Source of the DNA: Protula sp. h YS-2021
Taxonomy: Eukaryota; Annelida; Polychaeta; Sabellida; Serpulidae
Assembly: GCA_949752745.1 (NCBI GenBank)
Contig: OX457031.1
Location: 8,221,328-8,285,327 of the forward strand
Direction: 5' to 3'
DNA: 64,000 nucleotides
A model generated the notes under the pieces. That model was not told the origin of the DNA. It did no database searches and was given only the letters and a program-made list of their open reading frames with translations. Of the stretch, positions 34,122 through 46,929 are shown piece by piece; the first letter of the stretch is position 1, and every line of letters starts with the position of its first letter. The position numbers were made by a program, and so were the translations under genes.

Positions 34122-37100
34122 GTGAGTAGACCTGTTACAGTCCCGCCCTCCCGTCACGCCGTGCCCTGTCTGTGAGAAGACCTGTTACAGTCCCGCCCTC
34201 CCCTCATAATGTGGCCTGTCTGTGAGTAGAGCTGTTACAGTCCCGCCCTCCTGTCACACCGTGCCCTGTCTGTGGTTAGACCTGTTACAGTCCCGCCCTC
34301 CGCTCACGCCGTGCCCTGTCTGTGAGTAGAGCTGTTACAGTCCCGCCCTCCCATCACGCCGTGCTCTGTCTGTGAGAAGACCTGTTACAGTCCCGCCCAT
34401 CCCGTCACGCCGTGCCCTGTCTGTGAGTAGATCTGTTACAGTCCCGCCCTCCCGTCACACCGTGCCCTGTCTGTGAGAAGACCTGTTACAGTCCCGCCCT
34501 CCCATCACGCCGTGCCCTGTCTGTGAGTAGACCTGTTACAGTCCCGCCCTCCCGTCACGCTGTGCCCTGTCTGTGAGTAGACCTGTTACAGTCCCGCCCT
34601 CCCGTCACGCCGTGCCTGTCTGTGAGTAGACCTGTTACAGTCCCGCCCTCCCGTCACACCGTGGCCTGTCTGTGAGTAGACCTGTTACAGTCCCGGCCTC
34701 CTGTCACACCATGCCCTGTCTGTGAGTAGACCTGTTACAGTCCCGCCCTCCCGTCACGCTGTGCCCCGTCTGTGAGTAGATCTGTTACAGTCCCGCCCTC
34801 CCATAACGCCGTGCCCTGTCTGTGAGTAGACCTGTTACAGTCCCGCCCTCCCGTCACACCGTGCCCTGTCTGTGAGAATACCTGTTACAGTCTCGCCCTC
34901 CCGTCACGCCGTGCCCTGTCTGTGAGTAGATCTGTTATAGTCCCGCCCTCCCGTCACGCCGTGCCCCGTCTGTGAGTAGATCTGTTATAGTCCCGCCCTC
35001 CCGTCACGCCGTGCCCTGTCTGTGAGTAGATCTGTTACAGTCCCGCCCTCCCGTCACGCCGTGCCCTGTCTGTGAGAAGATCTGTTACAGTCCCGCCCTC
35101 CCGTCACGCCGTGCCCTGTCTGTGAATACATCTGTTACAGTCCGCCCTCCCGTCACGCCGTGCCCTGTCTGTGAGTAGACCTGTTACAGTCTCGCCCTCC
35201 CGTCATGCCGTGCCCTGTCTGTGAATAGACCTGTTACAGTCCCGCCCTCCCCTCACGCCGTGGCCTGTCTGTGAGTAGACCTGTTATAGTCCCGCCCTCC
35301 CGTCACGCCGTGCCCTGTCTGTGAGTAGACCTGTTACAGTCCCGCCCTCCCGTCACGCCGTGCCCTGTCTGTGATTAGACCTGTTACAGTCCCGCCCTCC
35401 CGTCACGCCGTGCCCTGTCTGTGAGTAGACCTGTTACAGTCCCGCCCTCCCGTCACGCCGTGCCCTGTCTGTGAGTAGACCTGTTACAGTCCCGCCCTCC
35501 CGTCACGCCGTGCCCTGTCTGTGAGTAGACCTCTTACACTCCCGCCCTCCCGTCACGCCGTGCCCTGTCTGTGAGAAGATCTGTTACAGTCCCGCCCTCC
35601 CCTCACACCGTGGCCTGTCTGTGAGTAGATCTGTTACAGTCCCGCCCTCCCGTCACGCCGTGCCCTGTCTGTGAATAGACCTGTTACAGTCTCGCCCTCC
35701 CGTCACGCCGTGCCCTGTCTGTGAATACATCTGTTACAGTCCCGCGCTCCCGTCACGCCGTGCCCTGTCTGTGAGTAGACCTGTTACAGTCTCGCCCTCC
35801 CGTCACGCCGTGCCCTGTCTGTGAGTAGAGCTGTTACAGTCCCGCCCTCCCGTCACACCGTGCTCTGTCTGTGAGTAGACCTGTTACAGTCTCGCCCTCC
35901 CGTCACGCCGTGCCCTGTCTATGAGTAGAGCTGTTACAGTCCCGCCCTCCCGTCACACCGTGCCCTGTCTGTGAGAAGACCTGTTACAGTCCCGCCCTCC
36001 CGTCACGCCGTGCCCTGTCTGTGAGAAGACGTGTTACAGTCTCGCCCTCCCGTCACGCCGTGCCCTGTCTGTGAGTAGACCTGTTACAGTCCCGCCCTCC
36101 CGTCACGCCGTGCCCTGTCTGTGAGTAGACCTGTTACAGTCTCGCCCTCCCGTCACGCCGTGCCCTGTCTGTGAGTAGACCTGTTACAGTCCCGCCCTCC
36201 CGTCACACCGTGCTCTGTCTGTGAGTAGAGCTGTTACAGTCCCGCCCTCCCGTCACGCCGTGACCAGTCTGTGAGTAGACCCGTTACGGTCCCGCCCTCC
36301 CGTCATGCCGTGCCCTGTCTGTGAGTAGAGCTGTTACAGTCCCGCCCTCCCGCACTCCGTGCCCTGTCTGTGAGTAGACCTGTTACAGTCCCGCCCTCCC
36401 ACACGCCGTGCCCTGTCTGTGAGTAGAGCTGTTACAGTCCCGCCCTCCCGTCACACGGTGCCCTGTCTGTGGTTAGACCTGTTACAGTCCCGCCCTCTCA
36501 CACGCCGTGCCCTGTCTGTGAGTAGAGCGTTACAGTCCCGCCCTCCCGTCACACCGTTCCCTGTCTGTGAGAAGACCTGTTACAGTCCCGCCCTCCCGTC
36601 ACGCCGTGCCCTGTCTGTGAGAAGACCTGTTACAGTCTCGCCCTCCCGTCACACCGTGCCCTGTCTGTGAGAAGACCTGTTACAGTCTCGCCCTCCCGTA
36701 ACACCGTGCCCTGTCTGTGAGAAGACCTGTTACAGTCTCGCCCTCCCGTCACACCGTGCCCTGTCTGTGAGAAGATCTGTTACAGTCCCGCCCTCCCGTC
36801 ACGCCGTGCCCTGTCTGTGAGTAGACCTGTTACAGTCCCGCCCTCCCGTCACACCGTGCCCTGTCTGTGAGAAGACCTGTTACAGTCTCGCCCTCCCGTC
36901 ACGCCGTGCCCTGTCTGTGAGTAGATCTGTTATAGTCCCGCCCTCCCGTCACGCCGTGCCCCGTCTGTGAGTAGATCTGTTATAGTCCCGCCCTCCCGTC
37001 ACGCCGTGCCCTGTCTGTGAGTAGATCTGTTACAGTCCCGCCCTCCCGTCACGCCGTGCCCTGTCTGTGAGAAGATCTGTTACAGTCCCGCCCTCCCGTC

Positions 37101-40100
37101 ACGCCGTGCCCTGTCTGTGAATACATCTGTTACAGTCCCGCCCTCCCGTCACGCCGTGCCCTGTCTGTGAGTAGACCTGTTACAGTCTCGCCCTCCCGTC
37201 ATGCCGTGCCCTGTCTGTGAATAGACCTGTTACAGTCCCGCCCTCCCCTCACGCCGTGGCCTGTCTGTGAGTAGACCTGTTATAGTCCCGCCCTCCCGTC
37301 ACGCCGTGCCCTGTCTGTGAGTAGACCTGTTACAGTCCCGCCCTCCCGTCACGCCGTGCCCTGTCTGTGATTAGACCTGTTACAGTCCCGCACTCCCGTC
37401 ACGCCGTGCCCTGTCTGTGAGTAGACCTGTTACAGTCCCGCCCTCCCGTCACGCCGTGCCCTGTCTGTGAGAAGATCTGTTACAGTCCCGCCCTCCCCTC
37501 ACACCGTGGCCTGTCTGTGAGTAGATCTGTTACAGTCCCGCCCTCCCGTCACGCCGTGCCCTGTCTGTGAATAGACCTGTTACAGTCTCGCCCTCCCGTC
37601 ACGCCGTGCCCTGTCTGTGAATACATCTGTTACAGTCCCGCGCTCCCGTCACGCCGTGCCCTGTCTGTGAGAAGATCTGTTACAGTCCCGCCCTCCCCTC
37701 ACACCGTGGCCTGTCTGTGAGTAGATCTGTTACAGTCCCGCCCTCCCGTCACGCCGTGCCCTGTCTGTGAATAGACCTGTTACAGTCTCGCCCTCCCGTC
37801 ACGCCGTGCCCTGTCTGTGAATACATCTGTTACAGTCCCGCGCTCCCGTCACGCCGTGCCCTGTCTGTGAGTAGACCTGTTACAGTCTCGCCCTCCCGTC
37901 ACGCCGTGCCCTGTCTGTGAGTAGAGCTGTTACAGTCCCGCCCTCCCGTCACACCGTGCTCTGTCTGTGAGTAGACCTGTTACAGTCTCGCCCTCCCGTC
38001 ACGCCGTGCCCTGTCTGTGAGTAGAGCTGTTACAGTCCCGCCCTCCCGTCACACCGTGCCCTGTCTGTGAGAAGACCTGTTACAGTCCCGCCCTCCCGTC
38101 ACGCCGTGCCCTGTCTGTGAGAAGACGTGTTACAGTCTCGCCCTCCCGTCACGCCGTGCCCTGTCTGTGAGTAGACCTGTTACAGTCCCGCCCTCCCGTC
38201 ACGCCGTGCCCTGTCTGTGAGTAGACCTGTTACAGTCTCGCCCTCCCGTCACGCCGTGCCCTGTCTGTGAGTAGACCTGTTACAGTCCCGCCCTCCCGTC
38301 ACACCGTGCTCTGTCTGTGAGTAGAGCTGTTACAGTCCCGCCCTCCCGTCACGCCGTGACCAGTCTGTGAGTAGACCCGTTGCGGTCCCGCCCTCCCGTC
38401 ATGCCGTGCCCTGTCTGTGAGTAGAGCTGTTACAGTCCCGCCCTCCCGCACTCCGTGCCCTGTCTGTGAGTAGAGCTGTTACAGTCCCGCCCTCCCACAC
38501 GCCGTGCCCTGTCTGTGAGTAGAGCTGTTACAGTCCCGCCCTCCCGTCACACGGTGCCCTGTCTGTGGTTAGACCTGTTACAGTCCCGCCCTCTCACACG
38601 CCGTGCCCTGTCTGTGAGTAGAGCGTTACAGTCCCGCCCTCCCGTCACACCGTTCCCTGTCTGTGAGAAGACCTGTTACAGTCCCGCCCTCCCGTCACGC
38701 CGTGCCCTGTCTGTGAGAAGACCTGTTACAGTCTCGCCCTCCCGTCACACCGTGCCCTGTCTGTGAGAAGACCTGTTACAGTCTCGCCCTCCCGTAACAC
38801 CGTGCCCTGTCTGTGAGAAGACCTGTTAAAGTCTCGCCCTCCCGTCACACCGTGCCCTGTCTGTGAGAAGATCTGTTACAGTCCCGCCCTCCCGTCACAC
38901 CGTGCCCTGTCTGTGAGAAGACCTGTTACAGTCCCGCCCTCCCGTCACGCCGTGCCCTGTCTGTGAGAAGACCTGTTACAGTCCCGCCCTCCCGTCACAC
39001 CGTGCCCTGTCTGTGAGAAGATCTGTTACAGTCCCGCCCTCCCGTCACGCCGTGCCCTGTCTGTGAGTAGACCTGTTACAGTCCCGCCCTCCCGTCACAC
39101 CGTGCTCTGTCTGTGAGTAGAGCTGTTACAGTCCCGCCCTCCCGTCACGCCGTGACCAGTCTGTGAGTAGACCCGTTGCGGTCCCGCCCTCCCGTCATGC
39201 CGTGCCCTGTCTGTGAGTAGAGCTGTTACAGTCCCGCCCTCCCGCACTCCGTGCCCTGTCTGTGAGTAGAGCTGTTACAGTCCCGCCCTCCCACACGCCG
39301 TGCCCTGTCTGTGAGTAGAGCTGTTACAGTCCCGCCCTCCCGTCACACGGTGCCCTGTCTGTGGTTAGACCTGTTACAGTCCCGCCCTCTCACACGCCGT
39401 GCCCTGTCTGTGAGTAGAGCGTTACAGTCCCGCCCTCCCGTCACACCGTTCCCTGTCTGTGAGAAGACCTGTTACAGTCCCGCCCTCCCGTCACGCCGTG
39501 CCCTGTCTGTGAGAAGACCTGTTACAGTCTCGCCCTCCCGTCACACCGTGCCCTGTCTGTGAGAAGACCTGTTACAGTCTCGCCCTCCCGTAACACCGTG
39601 CCCTGTCTGTGAGAAGACCTGTTAAAGTCTCGCCCTCCCGTCACACCGTGCCCTGTCTGTGAGAAGATCTGTTACAGTCCCGCCCTCCCGTCACACCGTG
39701 CCCTGTCTGTGAGAAGACCTGTTACAGTCCCGCCCTCCCGTCACGCCGTGCCCTGTCTGTGAGAAGACCTGTTACAGTCCCGCCCTCCCGTCACACCGTG
39801 CCCTGTCTGTGAGAAGATCTGTTACAGTCCCGCCCTCCCGTCACGCCGTGCCCTGTCTGTGAGAAGACCTGTTACAGTCTCGCCCTCCCGTCACACCGTG
39901 CCCTGTCTTTGAGTAAATCTGTTACAGTCCCGCCCTCCCGTCACGCTGTGCCCCGTCTGTGAGAAAATCTGTTACAGTCCCGCCCTCCCGTCACACCGTG
40001 CCCTGTCTGTGAGAAGATCTGTTACAGTCCCGCCCTCCCGTCACGCCGTGCCCTGTCTGTGAGAAGACGTGTTACAGTCCCATCCTCCCGTCACACCGTG

Positions 40101-43100
40101 CCCTGTCTGTGAGAAGATCTGTTACATTCCCGCCCTCCCCTCACGCCGTGGCCTGTCTGTGAGTAGACCTGTTACAGTCCCGCCCTCCCGTCACGCCGTG
40201 CCCTGTCTGTGAGTAGACCTGTTACAGTCCCGACCTCCCGTCACGCCGTGGCCTGTCTGTGAGTAGACCTGTTACAGTCCCGCCCTCCCGTCACGCCGTG
40301 CCCTGTCTGTGAGAAGATCTGTTACAGTCCCGCCCTCCCCTCACGCCGTGGCCTGTCTGTGAGAAGACCTGTTACAGTCCCGGCCTCCTGTCACACCATG
40401 CCCTGTCTGTGAGAAGACCTGTTACAGTCCCGCCCTCCCCTCACACCGTTTCCTGTCTGTGGGTAGACCTGTTACAGTCCCGCCCTCCCGTCACGCCGTG
40501 CCCTGTCTGTGAGAAGACCTGTTACAGTCCCGCCCTCCCCTCACACCGTGGCCTGTTTGTGAGTAGACCTGTTACAGTCCCGCCCTCCCCTCACGCTGTG
40601 GCCTGTCTGTGAGAAGACCTGTTACAGTCCCGGCCTCCTGTCACACCATGCCCTGTCTGTGAGAAGACCTGTTACAGTCTCGCCCTCCCCTCACACCGTG
40701 GCCTGTCTGTGGGTAGACCTGTTGCAGTCCCGCCCTCCCGTCACGCCGTGCCCTGTCTGTGAGAAGACCTGTTACAGTCTCGCCCTCCCGTCACACCGTG
40801 CCCTGTCTGTGAGAAGACCTGTTACAGTCTCGCCCTCCCGTCACGCCGTGCCCTGTCTGTGAGTAGACCTGTTACAGTCTCGCCCTCCCGTCACACCGTG
40901 GCCTGTCTGTGAGAAGATCTGTTACAGTCCCGCCCTCCCGTCACACCGTGCCCTGTCTGTGAGAAGACCTGTTACAGTCCCGCCCTCCCGTCACGCCGTG
41001 CCCTGTCTGTGAGTAGACCTGTTACAGTCTCGCCCTCCCGTCACGCCGTGCCCTGTCTGTGAGAAGACCTGTTACAGTCTCGCCCTCCCGTCACACCGTG
41101 CCCTGTCTGTGAGAAGATCTGTTACAGTCCCGCCCTCCCGTCACGCCGTGCCCTGTCTGTGAGAAGACGTGTTACAGTCCCATCCTCCCGTCACACCGTG
41201 CCCTGTCTGTGAGAAGATCTGTTACATTCCCGCCCTCCCCTCACGCCGTGGCCTGTCTGTGAGTAGACCTGTTACAGTCCCGCCCTCCCGTCACGCCGTG
41301 CCCTGTCTGTGAGTAGACCTGTTACAGTCCCGACCTCCCGTCACGCCGTGGCCTGTCTGTGAGTAGACCTGTTACAGTCCCGCCCTCCCGTCACGCCGTG
41401 CCCTGTCTGTGAGAAGATCTGTTACAGTCCCGCCCTCCCCTCACGCCGTGGCCTGTCTGTGAGAAGACCTGTTACAGTCCCGGCCTCCTGTCACACCATG
41501 CCCTGTCTGTGAGAAGACCTGTTACAGTCCCGCCCTCCCCTCACACCGTTTCCTGTCTGTGGGTAGACCTGTTACAGTCCCGCCCTCCCGTCACGCCGTG
41601 CCCTGTCTGTGAGAAGACCTGTTACAGTCCCGCCCTCCCCTCACACCGTGGCCTGTTTGTGAGTAGACCTGTTACAGTCCCGCCCTCCCCTCACGCTGTG
41701 GCCTGTCTGTGAGAAGACCTGTTACAGTCCCGGCCTCCTGTCACACCATGCCCTGTCTGTGAGAAGACCTGTTACAGTCTCGCCCTCCCCTCACACCGTG
41801 GCCTGTCTGTGGGTAGACCTGTTGCAGTCCCGCCCTCCCGTCACGCCGTGCCCTGTCTGTGAGAAGACCTGTTACAGTCTCGCCCTCCCGTCACACCGTG
41901 CCCTGTCTGTGAGAAGACCTGTTACAGTCTCGCCCTCCCGTCACGCCGTGCCCTGTCTGTGAGTAGACCTGTTACAGTCTCGCCCTCCCGTCACACCGTG
42001 GCCTGTCTGTGAGAAGATCTGTTACAGTCCCGCCCTCCCGTCACACCGTGCCCTGTCTGTGAGAAGACCTGTTACAGTCCCGCCCTCCCGTCACGCCGTG
42101 CCCTGTCTGTGAGTAGACCTGTTACAGTCTCGCCCTCCCGTCACGCCGTGCCCTGTCTGTGAGAAGACCTGTTACAGTCTCGCCCTCCCGTCACACCGTG
42201 CCCTGTCTGTGAGAAGACCTGTTACAGTCCCGCCCTCCCGTCACACCGTGCCCTGTCTGTGAGAAGACCTGTTACAGTCCCGCCCTCCCGTCAGGCCGTG
42301 CCCTGTCTGTGATTAGACCTGTTACAATCCCGCCCTCCCGTCACACCGTGCCCTGTCTGTGAGTAGAGCTGTTACAGTTCCGCCCTCCCGTCACGCCGTG
42401 CCCTGTCTGTGAGTAGACCTGTTACAGTCTCGCCCTCCCGTCACGCCGTGCCCTGTCTGTGAGAAGACCTGTTACAGTCTCGCCCTCCCGTCACACCGTG
42501 CCCTGTCTGTGAGAAGACCTGTTACAGTCCCGCCCTCCCGTCACACCGTGCCCTGTCTGTGAGAAGACCTGTTACAGTCCCGCCCTCCCGTCACGCCGTG
42601 CCCTGTCTGTGAGAAGACCTGTTACAGTCTCGCCCTCCCGTCACGCCGTGCCCTGTCTGTGAATACATCTGTTGCAGTCCCGCCCTCCCGTCACGCCGTG
42701 CTCTGTCTGTGAATAGACCTGTTACAGTCCCGCCCTCCCGTCACGCCGTGCTCTGTCTGTGAATAGACCTGTTACAGTCCCGCCCTCCCGTCACGCCTTG
42801 CCCTGTCTGTGAATAGACCTGTTACAGTCCCGCCCTCCCGTCACGCCGTGCCCTGTCTGTGAGTAGACCTGTTACAGTCCCGCCCTCCCGTCACACCGTG
42901 CCCTGTCTGTGAGAAGACCTGTTACAGTCTCGCCCTCCCGTCACACCGTGCCCTGTCTGTGAGAAGATCTGTTACAGTCCCGCCCTCCCGTCACGCCGTG
43001 TCCTGTCTGTGAGTAGACCTGTTACAGTCTCGCCCTCCCGTCACGCCGTGCTCTGTCCAGAGAAGACCTGTTACAGTCCCGCCCTCCCGTCATGCCGTGC

Positions 43101-44112
43101 CCTGTCTGTGAGTAGACCTGTTACAGTCCCGCCCTCCCGTCACACCGTGCCCTGTCTGTGAGTAGACCTGTTACAGTCCCGCCCTCCCGTCACACCGTGC
43201 CCTGTCTGTGAGTAGACCTGTTACAGTCCCGCCTTCCCGTCACGCCGTGCCCTGTCTGTGAGTAGAGCTGTTACAGTCCCGCCTTCCCGTCACGCCGTGC
43301 CCTGCCTGTGGGTAGATCTGTTACAGTCCCGCCCTCTCGTCACACCGTGCCCTGTCTGTGAGTAGACCTGTTACAGTCCCGCCCTCCCGTCACACCGTGC
43401 CCTGTCTGTGAGTAGACCTGTTACAGTCCCGCCCTCCCGTCATGCCGTGCCCTGTCTGTGAGAAGACCTGTTACAGTCTCGCCCTCCCGTCACACCGTGC
43501 CCTGTCCAGAGAAGACCTGTTACAGTCCCGCCCTCCCGTCATGCCGTGCCCTGTCTGTGAGTAGACCTGTTACAGTCCCGCCCTCCCGTCACACCGTGCC
43601 CTGTCTGTGAGTAGACCTGTTACAGTCCCGCCCTCCCGTCACACCGTGCCCTGTCTGTGAGTAGACCTGTTACAGTCCCGCCCTCCCGTCATGCCGTGCC
43701 CTGTCTGTGAGAAGACCTGTTACAGTCCCGCCCTCCCGTCACACCGTGCCGTGTCTGTGAGAAGACCTGTTACAGTCCCGCCCTCCCGTCACGCCGTGCC
43801 CTGTCTGTGAGTAGACCTGTTATAGTCCCGCCCTCCCCTCACGCCGTGGCCTGTCTGTGAGTAGACCTGTTACAGTCCCGCCCTCCCCTCACGCCGTGCC
43901 CTGTCTGTGATTAGACCTGTTACAGTCCCGCCTTCCCGTCACGCCGTGCCCTGTCTGTGAGTAGACCTGTTACAATCCCGCCCTCCCGTCACACCGTGCC
44001 CTGTCTGTGAGTAGACCTGTTACAGTCCCGCCCTCCCGTCACGCCGTGCCCTGTCTGTGAGTAGACCTGTTACAGTCCCGGCCTCCCGTCACGCCATATC
44101 TGTGATCAGACC
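34099..44112 (+). repeat. 10-kb, 50-bp minisatellite carrying splice donor and acceptor
   Basis: About 200 copies of a 50-bp unit: cctgttacagtcccgccctc, ccgtcacgccgtgccctgtc, tgtgagtaga. The first copy overlaps the end of exon 4 and includes its GTGAGT donor. Each later unit repeats that donor (gtgagt or gtgaga) and a ctgttacag that looks like an acceptor 31 bases before the next donor. Higher-order blocks are visible: 40061-41160 repeats as a 1100-bp block at 41161-42260, and the block at 36419 recurs at 38515 and 39311. Small open frames inside are identical between blocks and are not genes. Confidence 0.95.
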
Positions 44113-44133
44113 TTTTACGTGTTGCTGTTGCAG

Positions 44134-44453
44134 GTACGATGGGCAAGCTTTCCGTGAGCAGCGCTAACATTTATGAGGCGGAGTCCCGCGGCGAGTCGTT
44201 GCACGCTGGCTTGCCCGTCACCGTCACCTTTAGGTTGTACAGGCCCCGGGCGGCCGCGTCCAGCCCGCGCTATCCGCAACCGCCGGGGAAGGTGCCGCCC
44301 GACCTGCTGCTACACACGCAGGAGCAAGCCAACGATAACAACTCCAATAATGCCATTGCCACTCGGGCCGATAGCCCATGGGAGACGGACCACCTCATCT
44401 ACAGCAACAGCTGGGTCGGAGCCCTCCCGGCATTGAGAGAAACAACTGTGTGA
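44134..44453 (+). CDS. Host gene, last exon
   Basis: Acceptor gttgctgttgcag, then two bases completing a phase-1 codon and an open frame to TGA at 44451-44453 (about 106 residues). The protein begins GKLSVSSANIYEAE, includes a short strand-like PVTVTFRLYRP and is then Pro/Asn-rich with no known domain. GC-rich codons match the CARD exons. An ATG at 44139 could instead open a separate small frame, but the splice phase favours an exon of the gene above. No clear AATAAA follows within 200 bp. Confidence 0.6.
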
Positions 44454-44690
44454 AGTACTCAGCACAGACAGAGTGAAGCAATACTTGTTTCCACACTTTC
44501 GTGTGCCTTCTATATTAATGGATTTTTTTATTTCGTTGTGATATGTAAATACTCATCGTTCGTCGTCTAAAGCGATATGTGAAAGCGAATATTTAGAAAG
44601 TCAAACACAGTATTACGGGAAAACGTGATTGTGCTCATGTTTCTGACAGTCAAGTGTCCCCTGTCCCCTGTCAGCCAGTCCTCTGATAGT
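44454..44690. other. Probable 3' untranslated region and spacer
   Basis: AT-rich, with no open frame or element recognised. Confidence 0.4.
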
Positions 44691-45520
44691 CACGTGCTTT
44701 ACAGCCAGTGTCCCATCATAGTCACGTGTTCTCTCAGTCAGGCGTATACAGCCATGTGTCCCCGCACAGCGACATGTCCTCTCACAGTCACGAGTCTGCC
44801 AACCACGTGTCCCCTCACAGTCGTGTGTCTGACAACCACGTGTCCCCTCACAGTCGCGTCTCTGACAACCACCTGTCCCATCACAGTCACGTGTCTGACA
44901 ACCACGTGTCCACCCAGGGTCGCGTGTCTGACAACCACGTGTCCTCTCACAGTCGCGTGTCTGACAACCAGGTGCCCCATCACAGTCACGTGTCTGACAA
45001 CCACGTGTCCACCCACGGTCGCGTGTCTGACAACCACGTGTCACCTCACAGTCGCGTGTCTGACAACCACGTGTCCCCTCACAGTCGCGTGTCTGACAAC
45101 CACGTGTCCCCTCACAGTCGTGTGTCTGACAACCACATGTCCCCTCACAGTCGCGTTTCTGACAACCACCTGTCCCATCACAGTCACGTGTCTGACAACC
45201 ACGTGTCCACCCACGGTCGCGTGTCTGACAACCACGTGTCCCCTCACAGTCGCGTGTCTGACAACCACATGTCCCCTCACAGTCGCGTGTCTGACAACCA
45301 CGTGTCCCCTCACAGTCGCGTGTCTGACAACCACATGTCCCCTCACAGTCGCGTGTCTGACAACCACGTGTCCCCTCACAGTCGCGTGTCTGACAACCAG
45401 GTGCCCCATCACAGTCACGTGTCTGACAACCACGTGTCCACCCACGGTCGCGTGTCTGACAACCACGTGCCCCATCACAGTCACGTGTCTGACAACCACG
45501 TGTGCTCTCACACCTGTCTG
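44691..45520. repeat. 33-bp minisatellite with an E-box in most units
   Basis: About 25 units containing cacgtgtcccctcacagtcg and cgtgtctgacaac. Most carry the palindrome CACGTG. Variants (tcccatcacagtcac, tccacccacggtcgc) recur in blocks, for example near 44870-45030 and 45165-45235. Long frames of 300 or more codons across it, in several frames, are products of the 33-bp period. Confidence 0.9.
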
Positions 45521-45895
45521 GTGCCCGGTGTCTTGATCGCTCCTTTCACTTCACTGCAAACGTCTTGTATTGGATTTTCTTGTAATTTTTATATTCTTCT
45601 CATTGTTGTATTGGTGAATTTATGTTTTCTTTACTTTTCATACGTGAAATATCCGTGATGTTCGTTTATTTATTTATTTGTGTTTTTATCTCGTATTTGA
45701 CTTAAGTCAGAGGGGCGTTAAGGTTTTGATTTGTCTGTCCGTCTGTCCGATCGGCGATCTGTCCAGTGAGTGGTGTTAGCCTGATCTCCTCTCACGTTTT
45801 CATACTGAGCTTCCTTATGCAACCAAGGAACCAACAAGAACCAAGGACGGTTCCTGTTTAAGTCCACTTCGTCAAGACCAGTTGTGGATAGCTAA
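45521..45895. other. Gene-free stretch
   Basis: Contains a tgtctgtccgtctgtccg stretch like the head of the dispersed repeat at 4614. No gene. Confidence 0.5.
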
Positions 45896-45899
45896 AAAA

Positions 45900-46170
45900 A
45901 ATAGTGACGTCAACATCGTCGTGCCCTTAACGAGTGACGTTAACATGCCCGTGCCTTCAGCGAGTGACGTTAACATGCCCGTGGCTTCAGTGACGTTAAC
46001 ATGCCCTTGCCTTCAACGAGTGACGTTAACATGCCCGTGCCTTCAGCGAGTGACGTTAACATGCCCGTGGCTTCAGTGACGTTAACATGCCCTTGCCTTC
46101 AACGAGTGACGTTAACATGCCAGTGCCTTCAACGAGTGACGTTCACATACTGCTCGTGCCTTCAGCAAAT
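45900..46170. repeat. 30-bp minisatellite with tgacgttaac
   Basis: About nine units of gagtgacgttaacatgcccg plus tgccttcagc. A block of about 75 bp is duplicated at about 45960-46110. Confidence 0.88.
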
Positions 46171-46523
46171 GACGTCATTCGTCATTGGTAGCTTCTCTCG
46201 TATGTAAATATTACATTTCTTAAATCTCCCTTGGCATTGGAGCTAGAAAAGGTGTCGGGTCAACATCCGCTGCCGATTTTATGAGCGGCATACCCCCTCC
46301 TCCCCGCCTTCTCCCGCCCAAACGGCAATAAGTAAAACAACATTAAATAACATATTTGTAAACAGGTGTGCTGTCCGCTTTGTAAGATATGCCTCAAGGC
46401 CAGTCTTGCTTAAGTCACTGGATTGAACATGTTATTGTAACTTCAAGTGCGAAAACTGGTGGAAGGAAAAAAATCTGTCCCCCGGAGAAACGCCCTCTGA
46501 GAACCGCCCATCTCCACACACAG

Positions 46524-46560
<37 letters not shown>

Positions 46561-46929
46561 GCACACGCACACACACACAGACATACATACACACACGCAC
46601 ACATTTTGACACCTGTAGAGAACCAACCCCCTCCCCTACCCTCGCACCATCCCGGTGTGGCAATAATGGCGTCCGTACCAAATCACTACAGCCGCCCATC
46701 AACTTCACAACATCTACCTACCGACTTGTTTAGATGTTTGCAGATTGACATACAGACGTCGCTAAAATATTGATCACATGACCATCTGGACAGAGGAATC
46801 ATGAGGAATTGTGGCCATCGCTCCGTCAAATTTCCCATTGTGTCATCGGGTAACATGGGATATGCAAGAAGTCAATTTCCATGAATATGTTTCAAAACAG
46901 CCGGTAAAAACTGGCGCGCTTCTAAATAT
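46171..46929. other. Gene-free stretch with (AC)n
   Basis: (AC)n microsatellite near 46524-46600. No gene recognised. Confidence 0.55.

Noticed and set aside
34099..44112. CRISPR-like array
   Set aside because: Units are contiguous 50-bp repeats without unique spacers, in animal DNA with introns. There are no cas genes.
44625..45658. Open frames of 303 and 316 codons
   Set aside because: Lie on the 33-bp minisatellite and consist of repeated Thr/Cys/Leu or Ser/His/Asp peptides.
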